Shown here piece by piece: positions 8,924 to 18,501 of a DNA stretch of 64,000 bases. A program made the translations under genes and the position numbers. Source of the DNA: Caenispirillum bisanense. Lineage in GTDB: Bacteria > Pseudomonadota > Alphaproteobacteria > Rhodospirillales > Rhodospirillaceae. Location of the stretch: contig NZ_OCNJ01000004.1 of assembly GCF_900230255.1 (NCBI RefSeq), positions 248,001 to 312,000 on the forward strand. The letters are read 5' to 3'. The notes below the pieces were generated by a model that did not search any database, was not told the origin of the DNA, and worked only from the letters and a program-made list of their open reading frames with translations. How positions within the stretch are numbered: position 1 is the first letter of the stretch; each line of letters starts with the position of its first letter.

Positions 8924-8956
8924 CCGTGCCGCCCACCGGAGGGGTGGGCGGCACGG
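8924..8956 (-). terminator. Strong stem-loop after the chemoreceptor gene
   Basis: CCGTGCCGCCCACC (8924-8937) pairs perfectly with GGTGGGCGGCACGG (8943-8956), a 14-bp stem with a 5-nt loop. It lies 41 bases beyond the minus-strand chemoreceptor stop. Only a weak T-rich tail follows on that strand, so it may act as a processing or stability hairpin as well as a terminator. Confidence 0.6.
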
Positions 8957-8996
8957 GGATGCGATCGATCGGACGCCGGGGGAAGGGGTGGTGGCG

Positions 8997-11030
8997 TCAG
9001 CTCGCGCGCACCTGCACGAGGAAGTTCTGCATCTCCTGCCCCAGGCGGCGCGCCTGTTCCTGGAGTTCCTCCGAAGCGGTCAGCACCTGGCCGGAGGCCG
9101 TGCCCGTCTCGCCGGCGGCGCGGGTGACGCCGGCAATGTGGTTGCTGACCTCCTGGGTGCCGTGGGCCGCCTGCTGGACGTTGCGGGCGATCTCCTGCGT
9201 CGCGGCGGTCTGCTCCTCGACGGCGGCGGCGATGGTGGAGGAGATGGAGTCGATCTCGCCGATGGTGCGCGAGATGCCCTGGATGGCGTCCACCGTATCC
9301 TTGGTGGCGGTCTGGATCTCGGCGATCTGGGCGCCGATCTGGCCGGTGGCGTGGGCGGTCTGGTTGGCCAGCTGCTTGACCTCGTTGGCGACCACCGCGA
9401 AGCCCTTGCCGGCGTCGCCGGCACGGGCGGCCTCGATGGTGGCGTTGAGCGCCAGCAGGTTGGTCTGTTCGGCGATGTCGGTGATGAGGGCCACCACCTC
9501 GCCGATCTTGCCGGCGGCGTCGGCCAGACCGCGCACCAGGGCGTCGGTGCGCTCGGCCTCGCGCACGGCCTGGTGGGCCACTTGCGAGGACTGCGCCACC
9601 TGACGGCCGATCTCGGCGATGGAGGCGTGCAGTTCCTCCGACGCGGCGGCGACCGTCTGAACGTTGCTGGAGGCCTCTTCCGAGGCGACGGCGACGGCTT
9701 CCGCCTGCCGGCTGGCGCTGGCGGCGGCCTCGGCCATGGTCTCGGCGGTGCTCTTCATCTGGCTGGAGGCGGCCGTCACGGCGCCGACGATGCCGCCGAC
9801 GGCGTTCTCGAAGTCGTCGGCCAGCCCCTGCATGAGGGCGCGGCGTTCCTCTTCGGCGCGGCGGGCCTGTTCCTCGCGCTCCGCCTCGTGGCGGCGGTTG
9901 GCTTCGGCGTGTTCCTTGAAGATCTGCACGGCGGCGGCCATGCGGCCCAACTCGTCGCCGCGGCCCTGGGCGGGGATGCGCACCTCGAGGTCGCCGTCGG
10001 CCAGCCGGGTCATGGCGTCGGTCATGGCGCGCACCGGGCGCGACAGGCCGGTGCCGAGCACCACCGCCAGCACGATGCCGATGAGCAGGCCGATGCCGCC
10101 GACCACCGGCGTGACGGTGGAGGCGGTGCGGGTTTCGGCCAGGGCGGCTTCCTTGATGCGTGCCGCTTCGTCCTGCGTCGCCTGCTGCAGGGCGTCGACG
10201 GACGACTGCAGGGCCCGGGCGCGGCCGGCGAGGGAGGAATCCATCATGGTGCGCAGCTGGCTCGCACCCATCTTGACGCTGGCGAGGCTTTCGGCCGTCT
10301 GCTGCATGGCCGTCTTCAGCGTCTCGAAGTTCTTCTTGTGCTCGTCGACCGTCAGCACCGCCCCGGCGAGGTCCACCGGCGTCGCCAGATCAGACAGGTT
10401 CTGCGCCGCGGCATCGGCGTTGGCGTTGTCCTTGTCGGCGAGGAAGCGGGCGATGTTGTAACGCAGCAGGATGGCGTGCTCGCGCGCCGGCCGCAGGTAG
10501 GAGATGGCGTCGCTGTTGCCGGTTATCATGGCGTCGTCGACCATGATGGCGATCATGTCGAGCACGGTCTGGGAGCTGGGCTGCAGCACCTCGGCGACCT
10601 GACGGTCCCAGTCGCGCTGGGCATCGGCATAGCGGGCGAAGGCGGCGAGGAAGATCTTGAACGACTTCTGGGCGCCCTCGGCGGTCTCGCGGGTGGCGTC
10701 GTCGTGGGCGCGGGCGACCGCCAGCTCGAACAGCGGCGTCAGGCTGGCGGCCAGGGCGTCGACGTCCTTGGCCCGCAGCTCGTCCCGCGTGGCGGCGAAT
10801 TCCTGGGCGCGCAGGCGCAACTCGGCGAAGCCGGCGGTGATGCGGGCGGTGTTCTCTTCCGTCACCACCATCTCGGCGAAGGCGTTCACCTCGCGGCCGG
10901 TCCGGTCGGCGCTGACCATGGCGGCGCCCGAAACGCCCACCAGCACCAGCAGCACCGTGGAAATGCCGAGGATGATCTTGGCGCGGATGCCGAGCCGGGC
11001 AAGGCCCGGCAGGCGCGGGATCCTCTTCAT
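8997..11030 (-). CDS. Methyl-accepting chemotaxis protein
   Basis: A 677-residue transmembrane chemoreceptor. Helix 1 is at about 18-40, followed by a long helical periplasmic sensor region of about 260 residues, helix 2 (about 305-325), a HAMP domain ([21 protein letters not shown]) and the cytoplasmic signalling coiled coil. The hairpin tip that contacts CheA and Che[19 protein letters not shown], is at about 515-535 and intact. The sensor region lacks a PAS or Cache signature I can recognise; it looks like an extended helical-bundle type, so the ligand is unknown. ATG 11030 has GGGGAG upstream. No other chemotaxis gene is in the window. Confidence 0.93.
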   Translation of the reverse strand: MKRIPRLPGLARLGIRAKIILGISTVLLVLVGVSGAAMVSADRTGREVNAFAEMVVTEENTARITAGFAELRLRAQEFAATRDELRAKDVDALAASLTPLFELAVARAHDDATRETAEGAQKSFKIFLAAFARYADAQRDWDRQVAEVLQPSSQTVLDMIAIMVDDAMITGNSDAISYLRPAREHAILLRYNIARFLADKDNANADAAAQNLSDLATPVDLAGAVLTVDEHKKNFETLKTAMQQTAESLASVKMGASQLRTMMDSSLAGRARALQSSVDALQQATQDEAARIKEAALAETRTASTVTPVVGGIGLLIGIVLAVVLGTGLSRPVRAMTDAMTRLADGDLEVRIPAQGRGDELGRMAAAVQIFKEHAEANRRHEAEREEQARRAEEERRALMQGLADDFENAVGGIVGAVTAASSQMKSTAETMAEAAASASRQAEAVAVASEEASSNVQTVAAASEELHASIAEIGRQVAQSSQVAHQAVREAERTDALVRGLADAAGKIGEVVALITDIAEQTNLLALNATIEAARAGDAGKGFAVVANEVKQLANQTAHATGQIGAQIAEIQTATKDTVDAIQGISRTIGEIDSISSTIAAAVEEQTAATQEIARNVQQAAHGTQEVSNHIAGVTRAAGETGTASGQVLTASEELQEQARRLGQEMQNFLVQVRAS

Positions 11031-11097
11031 TGCATGCTCCCCTGTCTTTCGGCCGCCGGTAAAACGTCCGGCGGTATGGATTTTTTATTGTCCAAGC

Positions 11098-11126
11098 ATG
11101 CTACGAAAGGCGGGGGCGATCGCCAA
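11098..11126 (-). promoter_or_regulatory. Possible promoter of the chemoreceptor gene
   Basis: On the minus strand, TTGGCG (11126-11121) and TAGCAT (11103-11098) are separated by 17 bases, upstream of ATG 11030. The region between them and the gene is markedly AT-rich for this genome. No sigma-28-type motif is obvious. Confidence 0.4.
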
Positions 11127-11186
11127 CCGGAGAAATCGGGTATCCGGCAGTTGGGAAAAGGTGCATCGGTAAGAAGTGTAGGAAAC

Positions 11187-12032
11187 CTACCCGGGCTTTT
11201 TGCTCAACCACTCGACGCGCCAAGTACCGGCTTTCCCGCCTGAGAGGTTTTGCGCCAGCCACGGCAGCAGGCTCTGCGCCTGGTCTTGCAGCAGCCACGG
11301 CGGATTGACCACGGCGAGGCCGGTGCCGCTCAGGCGGTTGTCGGGGCCGGGCAGGGCCACCGTCAGCTCCACCGCCAGCACGTCGCCGAGGTCGGCATTG
11401 GCGAGCGCGCCGTGAAAGGCCGGCACCTGACCGCCGCCCTTGAGCGGATACCACAGGGCATAGGTGCCGGTCGGCCACTTGCGGTACGCCTCGGCCACGG
11501 AGTCGACCAGGGTGGCGAACTCGTCGGTCTTCTCGAACGGCGGGTCGACCAGCACGAGGCCGCGCCGTTCCTTCGGCGGCACATAGGCCTTGAGCGCCGT
11601 GTAGCCGTCCAGGTGGACCACCTTCACCTGGCGGTCGCGGCCGAACTCCGCCTTCAGCACCGCGGCGTCGTCGGGGTGCAGCTCGACCGCCACCAGACGG
11701 TCCTGCGGCCGCATCAGGGCCCGCGCCACCCGCGGCGAGCCGGGATAGCGGCGCCCCGGACCGGCGGCGGCCATGGCGCGCACGATGGCGAGGTAGGGCA
11801 TCAGCTCGGCCGGCGGCGACTCGGCGGCCAGGACGCGGCCGATGCCGGCGTCCGCTTCGGCGGTGCGGCGCGCCTCGTCCGAGTCGAGGTCGTAGGCGCC
11901 GAGTCCCGCGTGGGTATCGAGCACGAAGAACGGCTTTTCCTTGCGCGTCAGGTACTCGACCATGAGCGCGAGAAGCGCGTGCTTGAAGACGTCGGCGAAG
12001 TTGCCGGCATGAAAGATATGCCTGTAGTTCAT
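11187..12032 (-). CDS. rlmJ: 23S rRNA (adenine-2030-N6)-methyltransferase
   Basis: RlmJ methylates A2030 of 23S rRNA using S-adenosylmethionine. The 281-residue product begins MNYRHIFHAGNFADVFKH, the diagnostic RlmJ N-terminus, and has the cofactor-binding FVLDTHAGLGAYDL and the catalytic GLVLVDPPFE (N6-adenine DPPF-type motif). I placed the start at ATG 12032 because that N-terminus is conserved, although the frame is open for another 300 bases upstream with no family resemblance. It is transcribed away from pal, leaving a 443-base divergent gap. Confidence 0.95.
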   Translation of the reverse strand: MNYRHIFHAGNFADVFKHALLALMVEYLTRKEKPFFVLDTHAGLGAYDLDSDEARRTAEADAGIGRVLAAESPPAELMPYLAIVRAMAAAGPGRRYPGSPRVARALMRPQDRLVAVELHPDDAAVLKAEFGRDRQVKVVHLDGYTALKAYVPPKERRGLVLVDPPFEKTDEFATLVDSVAEAYRKWPTGTYALWYPLKGGGQVPAFHGALANADLGDVLAVELTVALPGPDNRLSGTGLAVVNPPWLLQDQAQSLLPWLAQNLSGGKAGTWRVEWLSKKPG

Positions 12033-12475
12033 GGATGCCCTGTGATTCCTGCATGGCGCTTGCGCCTTTTCGCGGCTCGGAGCATATAGCGCGACGGCCG
12101 TCGGAGAACAGGGCAGGAGTGCTGCCCCGAGTCGCGCCCCATCCTGCGCAGGACCGATTTCAAGTGCCTCATCGTTCGCTGCCATGGATGATGCGGCGCG
12201 AAGAACGCCTTGTACCGCCGGGCCTTCGCCGGCCCCTCCGGCGCCGCCCGCAGGCGCCCCGCCCCCGTGGCGAAGCCGTTGCCCGGCGCGGTTTTTATGC
12301 CTTTCGTCGAGCCCGCAGACCGGCCTCTTCACCAGCTTGTCACGGGTTCGTCACTTTCATAAAGTCGATCCCATGATTTGATATTTTTCACTTTCGCGAA
12401 TATGGGGTCATACGCATTATGCAGACGCTCCGCCCGGGCGGGGCACGCCTTACGCTTTTTTCTCTGGAGATTTTG
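12033..12475. other. Divergent intergenic region between rlmJ and pal
   Basis: This 443-base stretch holds no convincing gene on either strand. The rlmJ-proximal part is GC-rich and featureless to my eye. The pal-proximal 120 bases are AT-rich for the genome and carry the pal promoter candidate. Confidence 0.6.
12378..12406 (+). promoter_or_regulatory. Probable pal promoter
   Basis: TTGATA (12378-12383) and TATGGG (12401-12406) are separated by exactly 17 bases, about 70 bases before the pal ATG, in the most AT-rich patch of the gap. Confidence 0.5.
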
Positions 12476-12970
12476 ATGAAACGGTTTGTCGTGTCCTCGA
12501 CGGTCGCCCTGACCGTCGCCCTCCTGGCTGCCTGCTCCTCGACCTCGGACGAGGCCGGTGCTGCTGCCGGTGCCGGCGCCGGCTCCGCCGCGACCTCGAC
12601 GGCGTCCTACGCCCCGGGTTCGGCCGCCGAATTCCAGGCCGTGGTCGGCGACCGCGTGTTCTTCGACTTCGACAGCTACGCCCTGGCCCCCGTGGCCCAG
12701 GACACCCTGCGCAAGCAGGCCGCTTGGCTGAAGAAGTACCCCGAGCGCAAGCTGAACGTCGAAGGCCACGCCGACGAGCGCGGCACCCGTGAGTACAACC
12801 TGGCCCTCGGTGAGCGCCGCGCCAACTCGGTGCGCGAGTTCCTGCTGGCCCAGGGTGTCAACGGCGCCCGCCTGATGACCGTTTCCTACGGCAAGGAACG
12901 CCCGACCTGCACCGAGGCCGCCGAGGCCTGCTGGTCGCAGAACCGTCGCGGCGTCTCCGTCGTCGAGTAA
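12476..12970 (+). CDS. pal: Peptidoglycan-associated lipoprotein Pal
   Basis: Pal anchors the outer membrane to peptidoglycan and works with the Tol complex during cell constriction. The 164-residue precursor has a lipoprotein signal ending in LLAAC (Cys20), a short Ala/Ser linker and an OmpA-like domain: VFFDFDSYAL, then VEGHADERGTREYNLALGERRA, the Pal hallmark that binds diaminopimelate. The start ATG 12476 has GGAG nine bases upstream. It stands alone; tolQRAB and cpoB, its usual neighbours, are not adjacent. Confidence 0.95.
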   Translation: MKRFVVSSTVALTVALLAACSSTSDEAGAAAGAGAGSAATSTASYAPGSAAEFQAVVGDRVFFDFDSYALAPVAQDTLRKQAAWLKKYPERKLNVEGHADERGTREYNLALGERRANSVREFLLAQGVNGARLMTVSYGKERPTCTEAAEACWSQNRRGVSVVE

Positions 12971-13161
12971 TCGACGGCACGAAGTACAGGCTGCGTGTCC
13001 GGCTCCGGTCTCCCGCTTCCCCGTCCCGGCGGCGCGGGGGGCCGGCCGCCACGAAAAAAACGCTATTCCATCCTAAACCTGCGGGCATGGGGCACACGCT
13101 CCGCAGGAAGCGGGGCGAAGGGCCCCGGATCGGGATGGACCAGATCTTGGGGATGTACCGC

Positions 13162-13680
13162 ATGTTCCGTATCGCGACGCCGCTCGCCGCGCTTGCCCTG
13201 ATCGGACTGACCGCCGCGCCGATGGCGCTGGCCGCCGACCAGCCGGTGCCCGAGCGCAAGCCCGCCAAGGGGACCATCACCCTGGTGAACCGTGCCGAAG
13301 CGCCCGAGTGCGCCTTCACGGGCAAGCGGGTGGTGTCGCTGCTGTCGCGCGACGACGTCGTCGCCGCGACCGAGTTCCGCGAGTTCTACCAGGCCTTCGA
13401 CTGCCCCTCCCTGCACCTGGCCGCCGCCTTCGGCTGCGCCGTCGACGTGCCGGAAGGCGCCGAGGAGCCCGTCAACGACCGCGTCGAGCGCTGCTGGGAG
13501 CAGCCGTCGTCGCGTCCGCTGCTGACCGTCGCGGCCCCGCCCGCCGCCACCGGCGACGCCGCCAAGGCGCCGGCCGAGGCCAAGCCGGCGGATGCCAAGC
13601 CCGCCGACGCCAAGCCCGCCGAAGCGCCGGCCGCCAAGGCCGACGCCAAGCCGGCCGACGCGCCCGCCAAGGCCCAGTAA
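13162..13680 (+). CDS. Secreted protein of unknown function with an ADAKPA-repeat tail
   Basis: I do not recognise this 172-residue protein. It has a signal peptide (MFRIATPLAALALIGL to about residue 25, cut near ALAADQ), a small central region with several cysteines (ECAF, DCPS, GCAV, RCWE) that could form two disulfides, and a C-terminal tail of about 45 residues built from Ala-Asp-Ala-Lys-Pro units, probably extended in the periplasm or wall. I chose ATG 13162 since the signal peptide starts there, with GGGG about ten bases upstream. It lies just before the glucan synthase and may be co-expressed with it (106-base gap). Confidence 0.7.
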   Translation: MFRIATPLAALALIGLTAAPMALAADQPVPERKPAKGTITLVNRAEAPECAFTGKRVVSLLSRDDVVAATEFREFYQAFDCPSLHLAAAFGCAVDVPEGAEEPVNDRVERCWEQPSSRPLLTVAAPPAATGDAAKAPAEAKPADAKPADAKPAEAPAAKADAKPADAPAKAQ

Positions 13681-13786
13681 GTCCACCGTTCCGGTCCCGG
13701 TTACCCGTTTTCGCGTCCACCACACGGCCAGGGCCCGCTTGCTGCGTCAGGCACCGCCGCACTCTGCTCCGAGGAGCACCACGTCC

Positions 13787-16375
13787 ATGAGGATCCTTGC
13801 CGCCGCCCTGGTCGCGGGCTGTGTTCACGCGGCCCTGTGGTATGCCGGTCACGAGCGCATCCTGCCGCCGAACGCGCCGACCGGAATCGAGTCGCTGTCG
13901 TTCAGCCCCTTCGCGCCCGACCAGGACGCGGAGAAGCCGACGCTGATCCCGCGCGAGCAGATCGAGAACGACATCAAGGCGGTGGCGCCCTTCACCCGCA
14001 TGGTGCGCACCTACTCGGTGGACGCCGGCCAGGAAGCGGTCGCCGAGATCGCCGGCAAGCACGGCGTCAACGTCATGCAGGGCATCTGGATCGGCAGCGA
14101 CGAGGAGCGCAACAAGCGCGAACTCGAGACCGGCCTGCAGATCGCCCGCCAGAACCCCAACGTGCGCGCCCTGGTGGTCGGCAACGAGGTCATCCTCCGC
14201 AACGAAAAGACGCCGGAGGAGATGATCCAGATCCTGCGCGAGACGCGCCAGCGCTCCCGCGTGCCGGTGACCTACGCCGAAGTCTGGAACCTGTGGCTCG
14301 ACAACCCGAAGCTCGCCAACGAGGTCGACTTCATCTCGGCGCACGTGCTGCCCTACTGGGAAGGCATCCCGACCGAGCAGGTCATGCAGTACACGCTCGA
14401 CCGCTACGCCGACCTCAAGCGCGCCTTCCCGGGCAAGAAGATCGTCATCGCCGAGTTCGGCTGGCCGTCGGCCGGCACCAACGTCCGCGCCGCCCACCCG
14501 GGCGCGCTGGAGCAGGCCGAGCTGATCCGCAAGTTCATGGTCGAGGCCGACAAGCGCGGCATCGACTACAACCTGATGGAAGCCTTCGACCAGCCCTGGA
14601 AGACCAACGAAGGCGCCGTCGGCCCCTACTGGGGCGTGTTCGACGCCGACCGCAAGCCCAAGTTCGCCCTGGAAGGCGTGGTCGAGACGCCGGACCGCGC
14701 GCCGGTCGCCGCCATCGCCGTGATCATCGGCCTGGCCGCCACCCTGCTCGGTCTGCGCCGCCGCAACCCGACGCTGGCGCACGCGACGGTCTACGCCGCC
14801 GCCGCCAACGTCATGGGCGCCGGCATCGCCATGGCCGCCGCCTGGCCGTTCCTCTACTACTGGAGCGTCGGCACGCTCATCAGCTGGGCCTTCGGCCTGG
14901 CGCTGGTGGTGCCGCTCATGATGATCACGCTCGGCAAGGTGCACGAGATCGCCGCCGTAGTGTTCGGCCGCAAGCCGACCCGCCTGCTGTCGACCGTGGT
15001 CGCCAAGGCGCCGGAAGGCTATGCCCCCAAGGTGTCCATCCACATCCCGGCCTACAAGGAACGGCCGGAGATGCTGATGGCGACGCTCGACAGCGTGGCG
15101 GCGCTCGACTACCCGAACTTCGAGTGCCTGGTCATCGTCAACAACACGCCCGAGCCCGAGTACTGGGAGCCGATCCAGGCCCACTGCGAGCGGCTGGGCG
15201 AGCGCTTCAAGTTCCTGCACCTGCTGAACGTGAAGGGCTTCAAGGCCGGCGCCATGAACCTCGCGCTGAACTACATGGCGCCCGATGCCGACGTGATCGC
15301 CGTCATCGACGCCGACTACGTGGTCGACCGCGCCTGGCTGAAGGACACCGTGCCCGCCTTCCACGACCCCAAGGTCGCGCTGGTGCAGGCGCCGCAGGAC
15401 CACCGCGACGGCCGCGAATCGCTGTTCAAGACCATGATGAACGCCGAATACGCCGGCTTCTTCGACATCGGCATGGTCCAGCGCAACGAAGACGACGCCA
15501 TCATCGCCCACGGCACCATGCTGATGGTCCGCCGCACCGCCTTCGACGAAGTCGGCCAGTGGGGCACCGACACCATCGTCGAGGACACCGAACTGGGCCT
15601 GCGCCTGTTCGAGGCGGGCTATTCGGCCCACTACACCTCCAAGCGCTACGGCTGGGGCCTGCTGCCCGACACCTTCAAGGCCTTCAAGACGCAGCGCAAC
15701 CGCTGGGCCTACGGCGCCGTGCAGATCATCAAGAAGCACTGGCCGCACATGCTGCCCGGCCGCAAGACCCTGTCGCCGAACCAGAAGACGGCCTTCGTCA
15801 CCGGCTGGTCCTACTGGCTGTCCGATGCGCTGGGCGTCGCCGCCGCCTTCATGAACCTGGTGTGGGTGCCGTTCCTGCTGTTCGTCGGCGTCGCCATGCC
15901 GGAAACCACGCTGACCATCCCCATCCTGCTGGCCTTCCTGGTCAACATCTTCCACTGCGTCATCCTCTACCGGGCGCGCGTGGAAGCCTCGTGGGGCGAG
16001 GTGCTGGGCGCGGCGCTGGCGGCCATGAGCCTGCAGTGGACGGTGGCGGCGGCGGTGCTGACCGGCTTCGTGAAGGACAACCTGGCCTTCAAGGTCACCG
16101 ACAAGGGCGGCAAGGCGAAGAAGACCGCCGGCGCGAAGTCCGACGACCCCGCCAAGTGGGAACTGCGCGTCGGCATGGCCCTGCTGCTGTCGGCGGTGGT
16201 GCTGGCGTCGATCAACCCGCTGCAGATCGTCGAGCTGTACCTGTTCGCCGCCATCCTGGCGACGCAGAGCGTGCCCTTCCTGTGTGCCGTGCTGATGCGC
16301 GGGGCCGAGTGGCTCGCCAACCGCAAGCCGGCGCCGGTGGCCTCCACCCAGCCGGTGGGCGAAATCGCCGGCTGA
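13787..16375 (+). CDS. NdvB-like fused GH17 / GT2 beta-glucan synthase
   Basis: An 862-residue inner-membrane protein. The N-terminal part is a periplasmic GH17-type domain with the acid/base Glu134 in VGNEV and nucleophile Glu223 in IAEFGWPS. After two or three membrane helices comes a family 2 glycosyltransferase with D508/D510 (VIDADYVV), D600 (TIVEDTEL) and the QxxRW motif Q636-W640, then further helices. GH17-GT2 fusions of this kind (NdvB of Pseudomonas and Bradyrhizobium) make and remodel beta-1,3-glucans, including cyclic periplasmic glucans; the product here is inferred, not shown. ATG 13787 has GAGGAG upstream. A terminator follows. Confidence 0.85.
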   Translation: MRILAAALVAGCVHAALWYAGHERILPPNAPTGIESLSFSPFAPDQDAEKPTLIPREQIENDIKAVAPFTRMVRTYSVDAGQEAVAEIAGKHGVNVMQGIWIGSDEERNKRELETGLQIARQNPNVRALVVGNEVILRNEKTPEEMIQILRETRQRSRVPVTYAEVWNLWLDNPKLANEVDFISAHVLPYWEGIPTEQVMQYTLDRYADLKRAFPGKKIVIAEFGWPSAGTNVRAAHPGALEQAELIRKFMVEADKRGIDYNLMEAFDQPWKTNEGAVGPYWGVFDADRKPKFALEGVVETPDRAPVAAIAVIIGLAATLLGLRRRNPTLAHATVYAAAANVMGAGIAMAAAWPFLYYWSVGTLISWAFGLALVVPLMMITLGKVHEIAAVVFGRKPTRLLSTVVAKAPEGYAPKVSIHIPAYKERPEMLMATLDSVAALDYPNFECLVIVNNTPEPEYWEPIQAHCERLGERFKFLHLLNVKGFKAGAMNLALNYMAPDADVIAVIDADYVVDRAWLKDTVPAFHDPKVALVQAPQDHRDGRESLFKTMMNAEYAGFFDIGMVQRNEDDAIIAHGTMLMVRRTAFDEVGQWGTDTIVEDTELGLRLFEAGYSAHYTSKRYGWGLLPDTFKAFKTQRNRWAYGAVQIIKKHWPHMLPGRKTLSPNQKTAFVTGWSYWLSDALGVAAAFMNLVWVPFLLFVGVAMPETTLTIPILLAFLVNIFHCVILYRARVEASWGEVLGAALAAMSLQWTVAAAVLTGFVKDNLAFKVTDKGGKAKKTAGAKSDDPAKWELRVGMALLLSAVVLASINPLQIVELYLFAAILATQSVPFLCAVLMRGAEWLANRKPAPVASTQPVGEIAG

Positions 16376-16403
16376 CGGCGACCCTGCCCGAAGACCCCAC
16401 GAA

Positions 16404-16432
16404 GGCCGGAGCATCCCGCTCCGGCCTTTCGT
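16404..16432 (+). terminator. Terminator of the glucan synthase gene
   Basis: GGCCGGAGC (16404-16412) pairs perfectly with GCTCCGGCC (16418-16426), followed by TTTCGTGTTT. It sits about 30 bases after the stop. Confidence 0.85.
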
Positions 16433-16536
16433 GTTTGCGGACGCGGGCGCGCCGGCAGCCGCCGGCAAAAACCTCCGCCGCCGGCATTTCCTTTGCGCTA
16501 TCATAGGTCTTAGCACGTTCGCAGGAGGACCCGGCC

Positions 16537-16950
16537 ATGACCATGCATCGACTGACGCCGCTCAAGGGCAGCGGCTGGCATCGCCTGGGACTGCTGATGG
16601 CGGTGGGGTTCCTGCCGGTGACCGCCATGCTGTGGACCACCGATTCCTTCGGCGGCGGCGACATCGGCATCACCTCGGCGGTGATCTTCTATCTGTCGGC
16701 GCTGGTGCTGAGCGGCCTGCTCGGGCTCGCCATGCCGTGGGCCATGAAGGGCTTCGCGGTGCGCGCCCACGGCGAGGGCGACGAGCGCGAGGAGGACGAG
16801 CGTCCCCATCGGCGGGAGGCACCGGGCGGCGCGGCCGGACACGGACCGGCCGGCCATGCCCCGGCGCACGGGCCGGCTCACGCCCCGGCGGCGGCGGGCG
16901 CCCATGCGGCGCCGGCCCGCGGCGGCCATGCGCCGGCCGGGCACAAGTAG
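16537..16950 (+). CDS. Small two-helix membrane protein with a His/Ala/Pro-rich tail
   Basis: I do not recognise the family. The 137-residue protein has two predicted membrane helices (about residues 17-33 and 45-66), a charged stretch (GEGDEREEDERPHRRE), and a C-terminal tail of about 45 residues rich in His, Ala, Gly and Pro, with repeated AHGPAHAP-like units and about nine histidines. Such a tail could bind metal ions, but that is inference. Strong Shine-Dalgarno AGGAGG precedes ATG 16537; a second ATG at 16543 is possible. It is monocistronic in appearance, converging with the next gene. Confidence 0.7.
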   Translation: MTMHRLTPLKGSGWHRLGLLMAVGFLPVTAMLWTTDSFGGGDIGITSAVIFYLSALVLSGLLGLAMPWAMKGFAVRAHGEGDEREEDERPHRREAPGGAAGHGPAGHAPAHGPAHAPAAAGAHAAPARGGHAPAGHK

Positions 16951-16987
16951 GACAAGACGGGCGAGACGGACCGGTCGGCGGCGCGGC

Positions 16988-17293
16988 TTACTGCCGCATG
17001 CGGCCGCCTTCCACCAGGGCGCCGTCCACCTTGTCGTAGACGCAGGTGAACTCGTAGATGGCGGTTCGGCCGATGGCTTCCACCGTCACCAGGACCGTAT
17101 AGGTGTCGGGGCTGGCGTCGGCCTTGGCCTCGGCCGCCACGACGCGCAGGTCGGGAATGGTCGGCAGCAGCCCGGCGGCAGACAGCACGCAGTCCTTCTG
17201 CTCCAGGGTCTCGGCCTGGGCGGCGAGCGCCGCGGCGGGAACCAGCGCCGCGCCGAGGGACGCCACGGCGGCGAGGGCAGACTTCAGTCTCAT
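16988..17293 (-). CDS. Small secreted protein of unknown function
   Basis: A 101-residue protein with a clear signal peptide (MRLKSALAAVASLGAALV, probable cut after ALAAQA) and a mature part of about 75 residues with two cysteines (KDCVL and FTCVY) that could pair. The mature sequence looks like an alternating beta fold (TYTVLVTVEAIGRTAIYEFTCVY). No family recognised. ATG 17293 is preceded by GGAAGG; the frame is open further upstream but only the signal peptide start is convincing. Divergent from the cation exchanger gene. Confidence 0.65.
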   Translation of the reverse strand: MRLKSALAAVASLGAALVPAAALAAQAETLEQKDCVLSAAGLLPTIPDLRVVAAEAKADASPDTYTVLVTVEAIGRTAIYEFTCVYDKVDGALVEGGRMRQ

Positions 17294-17492
17294 GATGTCC
17301 TTCCAAACGGTCCTTGTCCGCTCCCGTCCGCCACCGGGGGCGGGAGGCGCGGAAAGCGGCCGCACTATAGCATGCTTTCGAAAAGGGGAATGAAAAGATC
17401 CCTTTCGTTTCGCGGGGTGGCGCTGGAAACCGGCCCGTCCGATCCCCATAATGCAGGCGACTGCCATACCCTCCCAGGAGCCTGCCCTCCCC

Positions 17493-18458
17493 ATGGTCTA
17501 TGTCGAACTGATCGCCGGCCTGATCCTTCTTCTGGTGGCCGGTGACCTTCTCGTGCGCGGTTCGGTCGCCGTGGCGCGCCGCTTCGGCGTGTCGCCGCTG
17601 GTGATCGGCCTGACGCTGGTCGGCTTCGGCACCTCGCTGCCCGAGCTGATGGCGAGCCTGCAGGCCGCCCTGCTCGGCGCGCCGGGCATCGCCGTCGGCA
17701 ACGTGGTCGGCTCCAACATCGCCAACATCCTGCTGATCCTGGGCGGTGCCGCCATCATCGCGCCGGTGGCCGCGACCGCCAAGGGCCTGCACCGCGACAC
17801 CCTGGTGCTGGCGCTGGCGACCGTCGCCCTCATCGCCCTGGTGATCGCCGGCGTGCTGCCGCGCTGGGCCGGCGTGATCCTGGTGCTGGCGCTCATCGCC
17901 TATACCGGCTCCGCCCTGGTGCTCGACCGCCGCGAGCAGGCCAGCGCCGCCCTGCGCGAGCACGAGACGGAAACCGCCGAGGCCATCCCGCCGGCCAATC
18001 TCGGCCTGTGGGGCGGTGTCGCCTTCACCGTCGGCGGGCTCCTCGGCGTGGTGCTCGGCGCCCGTCTGCTGGTCGAGGCGGCGGTGGTGCTGGCCCAGTC
18101 GTGGGGCGTGTCGGAAACCATCATCGGCGTCAGCATCGTCGCCATCGGCACCTCGCTGCCCGAGTTGGCGACCAGCGTCATCGCCGCCCTGAAGAAGGAA
18201 AGCGACGTCGCCCTCGGCAACGTGGTCGGCAGCAACATCTTCAACATCCTCGGCATTCTCGGCGTCACCGCCATCGTGTCGCCGCTGACCGTGCCGGCGG
18301 AGATCCTGCAGCGCGACGCCTGGGTCATGCTCGGCGCCACCGTCGCCCTCATCGCCGCCGTCATGCTGCTGCGCCGCATCGGACGCGCCACGGGCGCCGT
18401 CTTCGTGGGCGCCTATGCGGTTTATGTCGGCGTGCTGGTGGCGGCGGCGAGCGCCTGA
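17493..18458 (+). CDS. CaCA-family Na+/Ca2+ antiporter-like protein (YrbG type)
   Basis: A 321-residue polytopic membrane protein of the calcium/cation antiporter family. The two alpha-repeats that form the ion path are visible: GFGTSLPELMAS with GNVVGSNIANI, and AIGTSLPELATS with GNVVGSNIFNI, arranged as an inverted duplication around a short hydrophilic loop (about 150-170). The physiological ion is not certain for bacterial YrbG-type proteins. I chose ATG 17493, with AGGAG upstream (17476-17480), over the in-frame ATG at 17451. The next small membrane gene follows after 43 bases and may be in the same transcript. Confidence 0.9.
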   Translation: MVYVELIAGLILLLVAGDLLVRGSVAVARRFGVSPLVIGLTLVGFGTSLPELMASLQAALLGAPGIAVGNVVGSNIANILLILGGAAIIAPVAATAKGLHRDTLVLALATVALIALVIAGVLPRWAGVILVLALIAYTGSALVLDRREQASAALREHETETAEAIPPANLGLWGGVAFTVGGLLGVVLGARLLVEAAVVLAQSWGVSETIIGVSIVAIGTSLPELATSVIAALKKESDVALGNVVGSNIFNILGILGVTAIVSPLTVPAEILQRDAWVMLGATVALIAAVMLLRRIGRATGAVFVGAYAVYVGVLVAAASA

Positions 18459-18501
18459 TATATATCCCGCTCTTCCCTTTCCCCCTTGGAGTGACCGGGC
18501 C

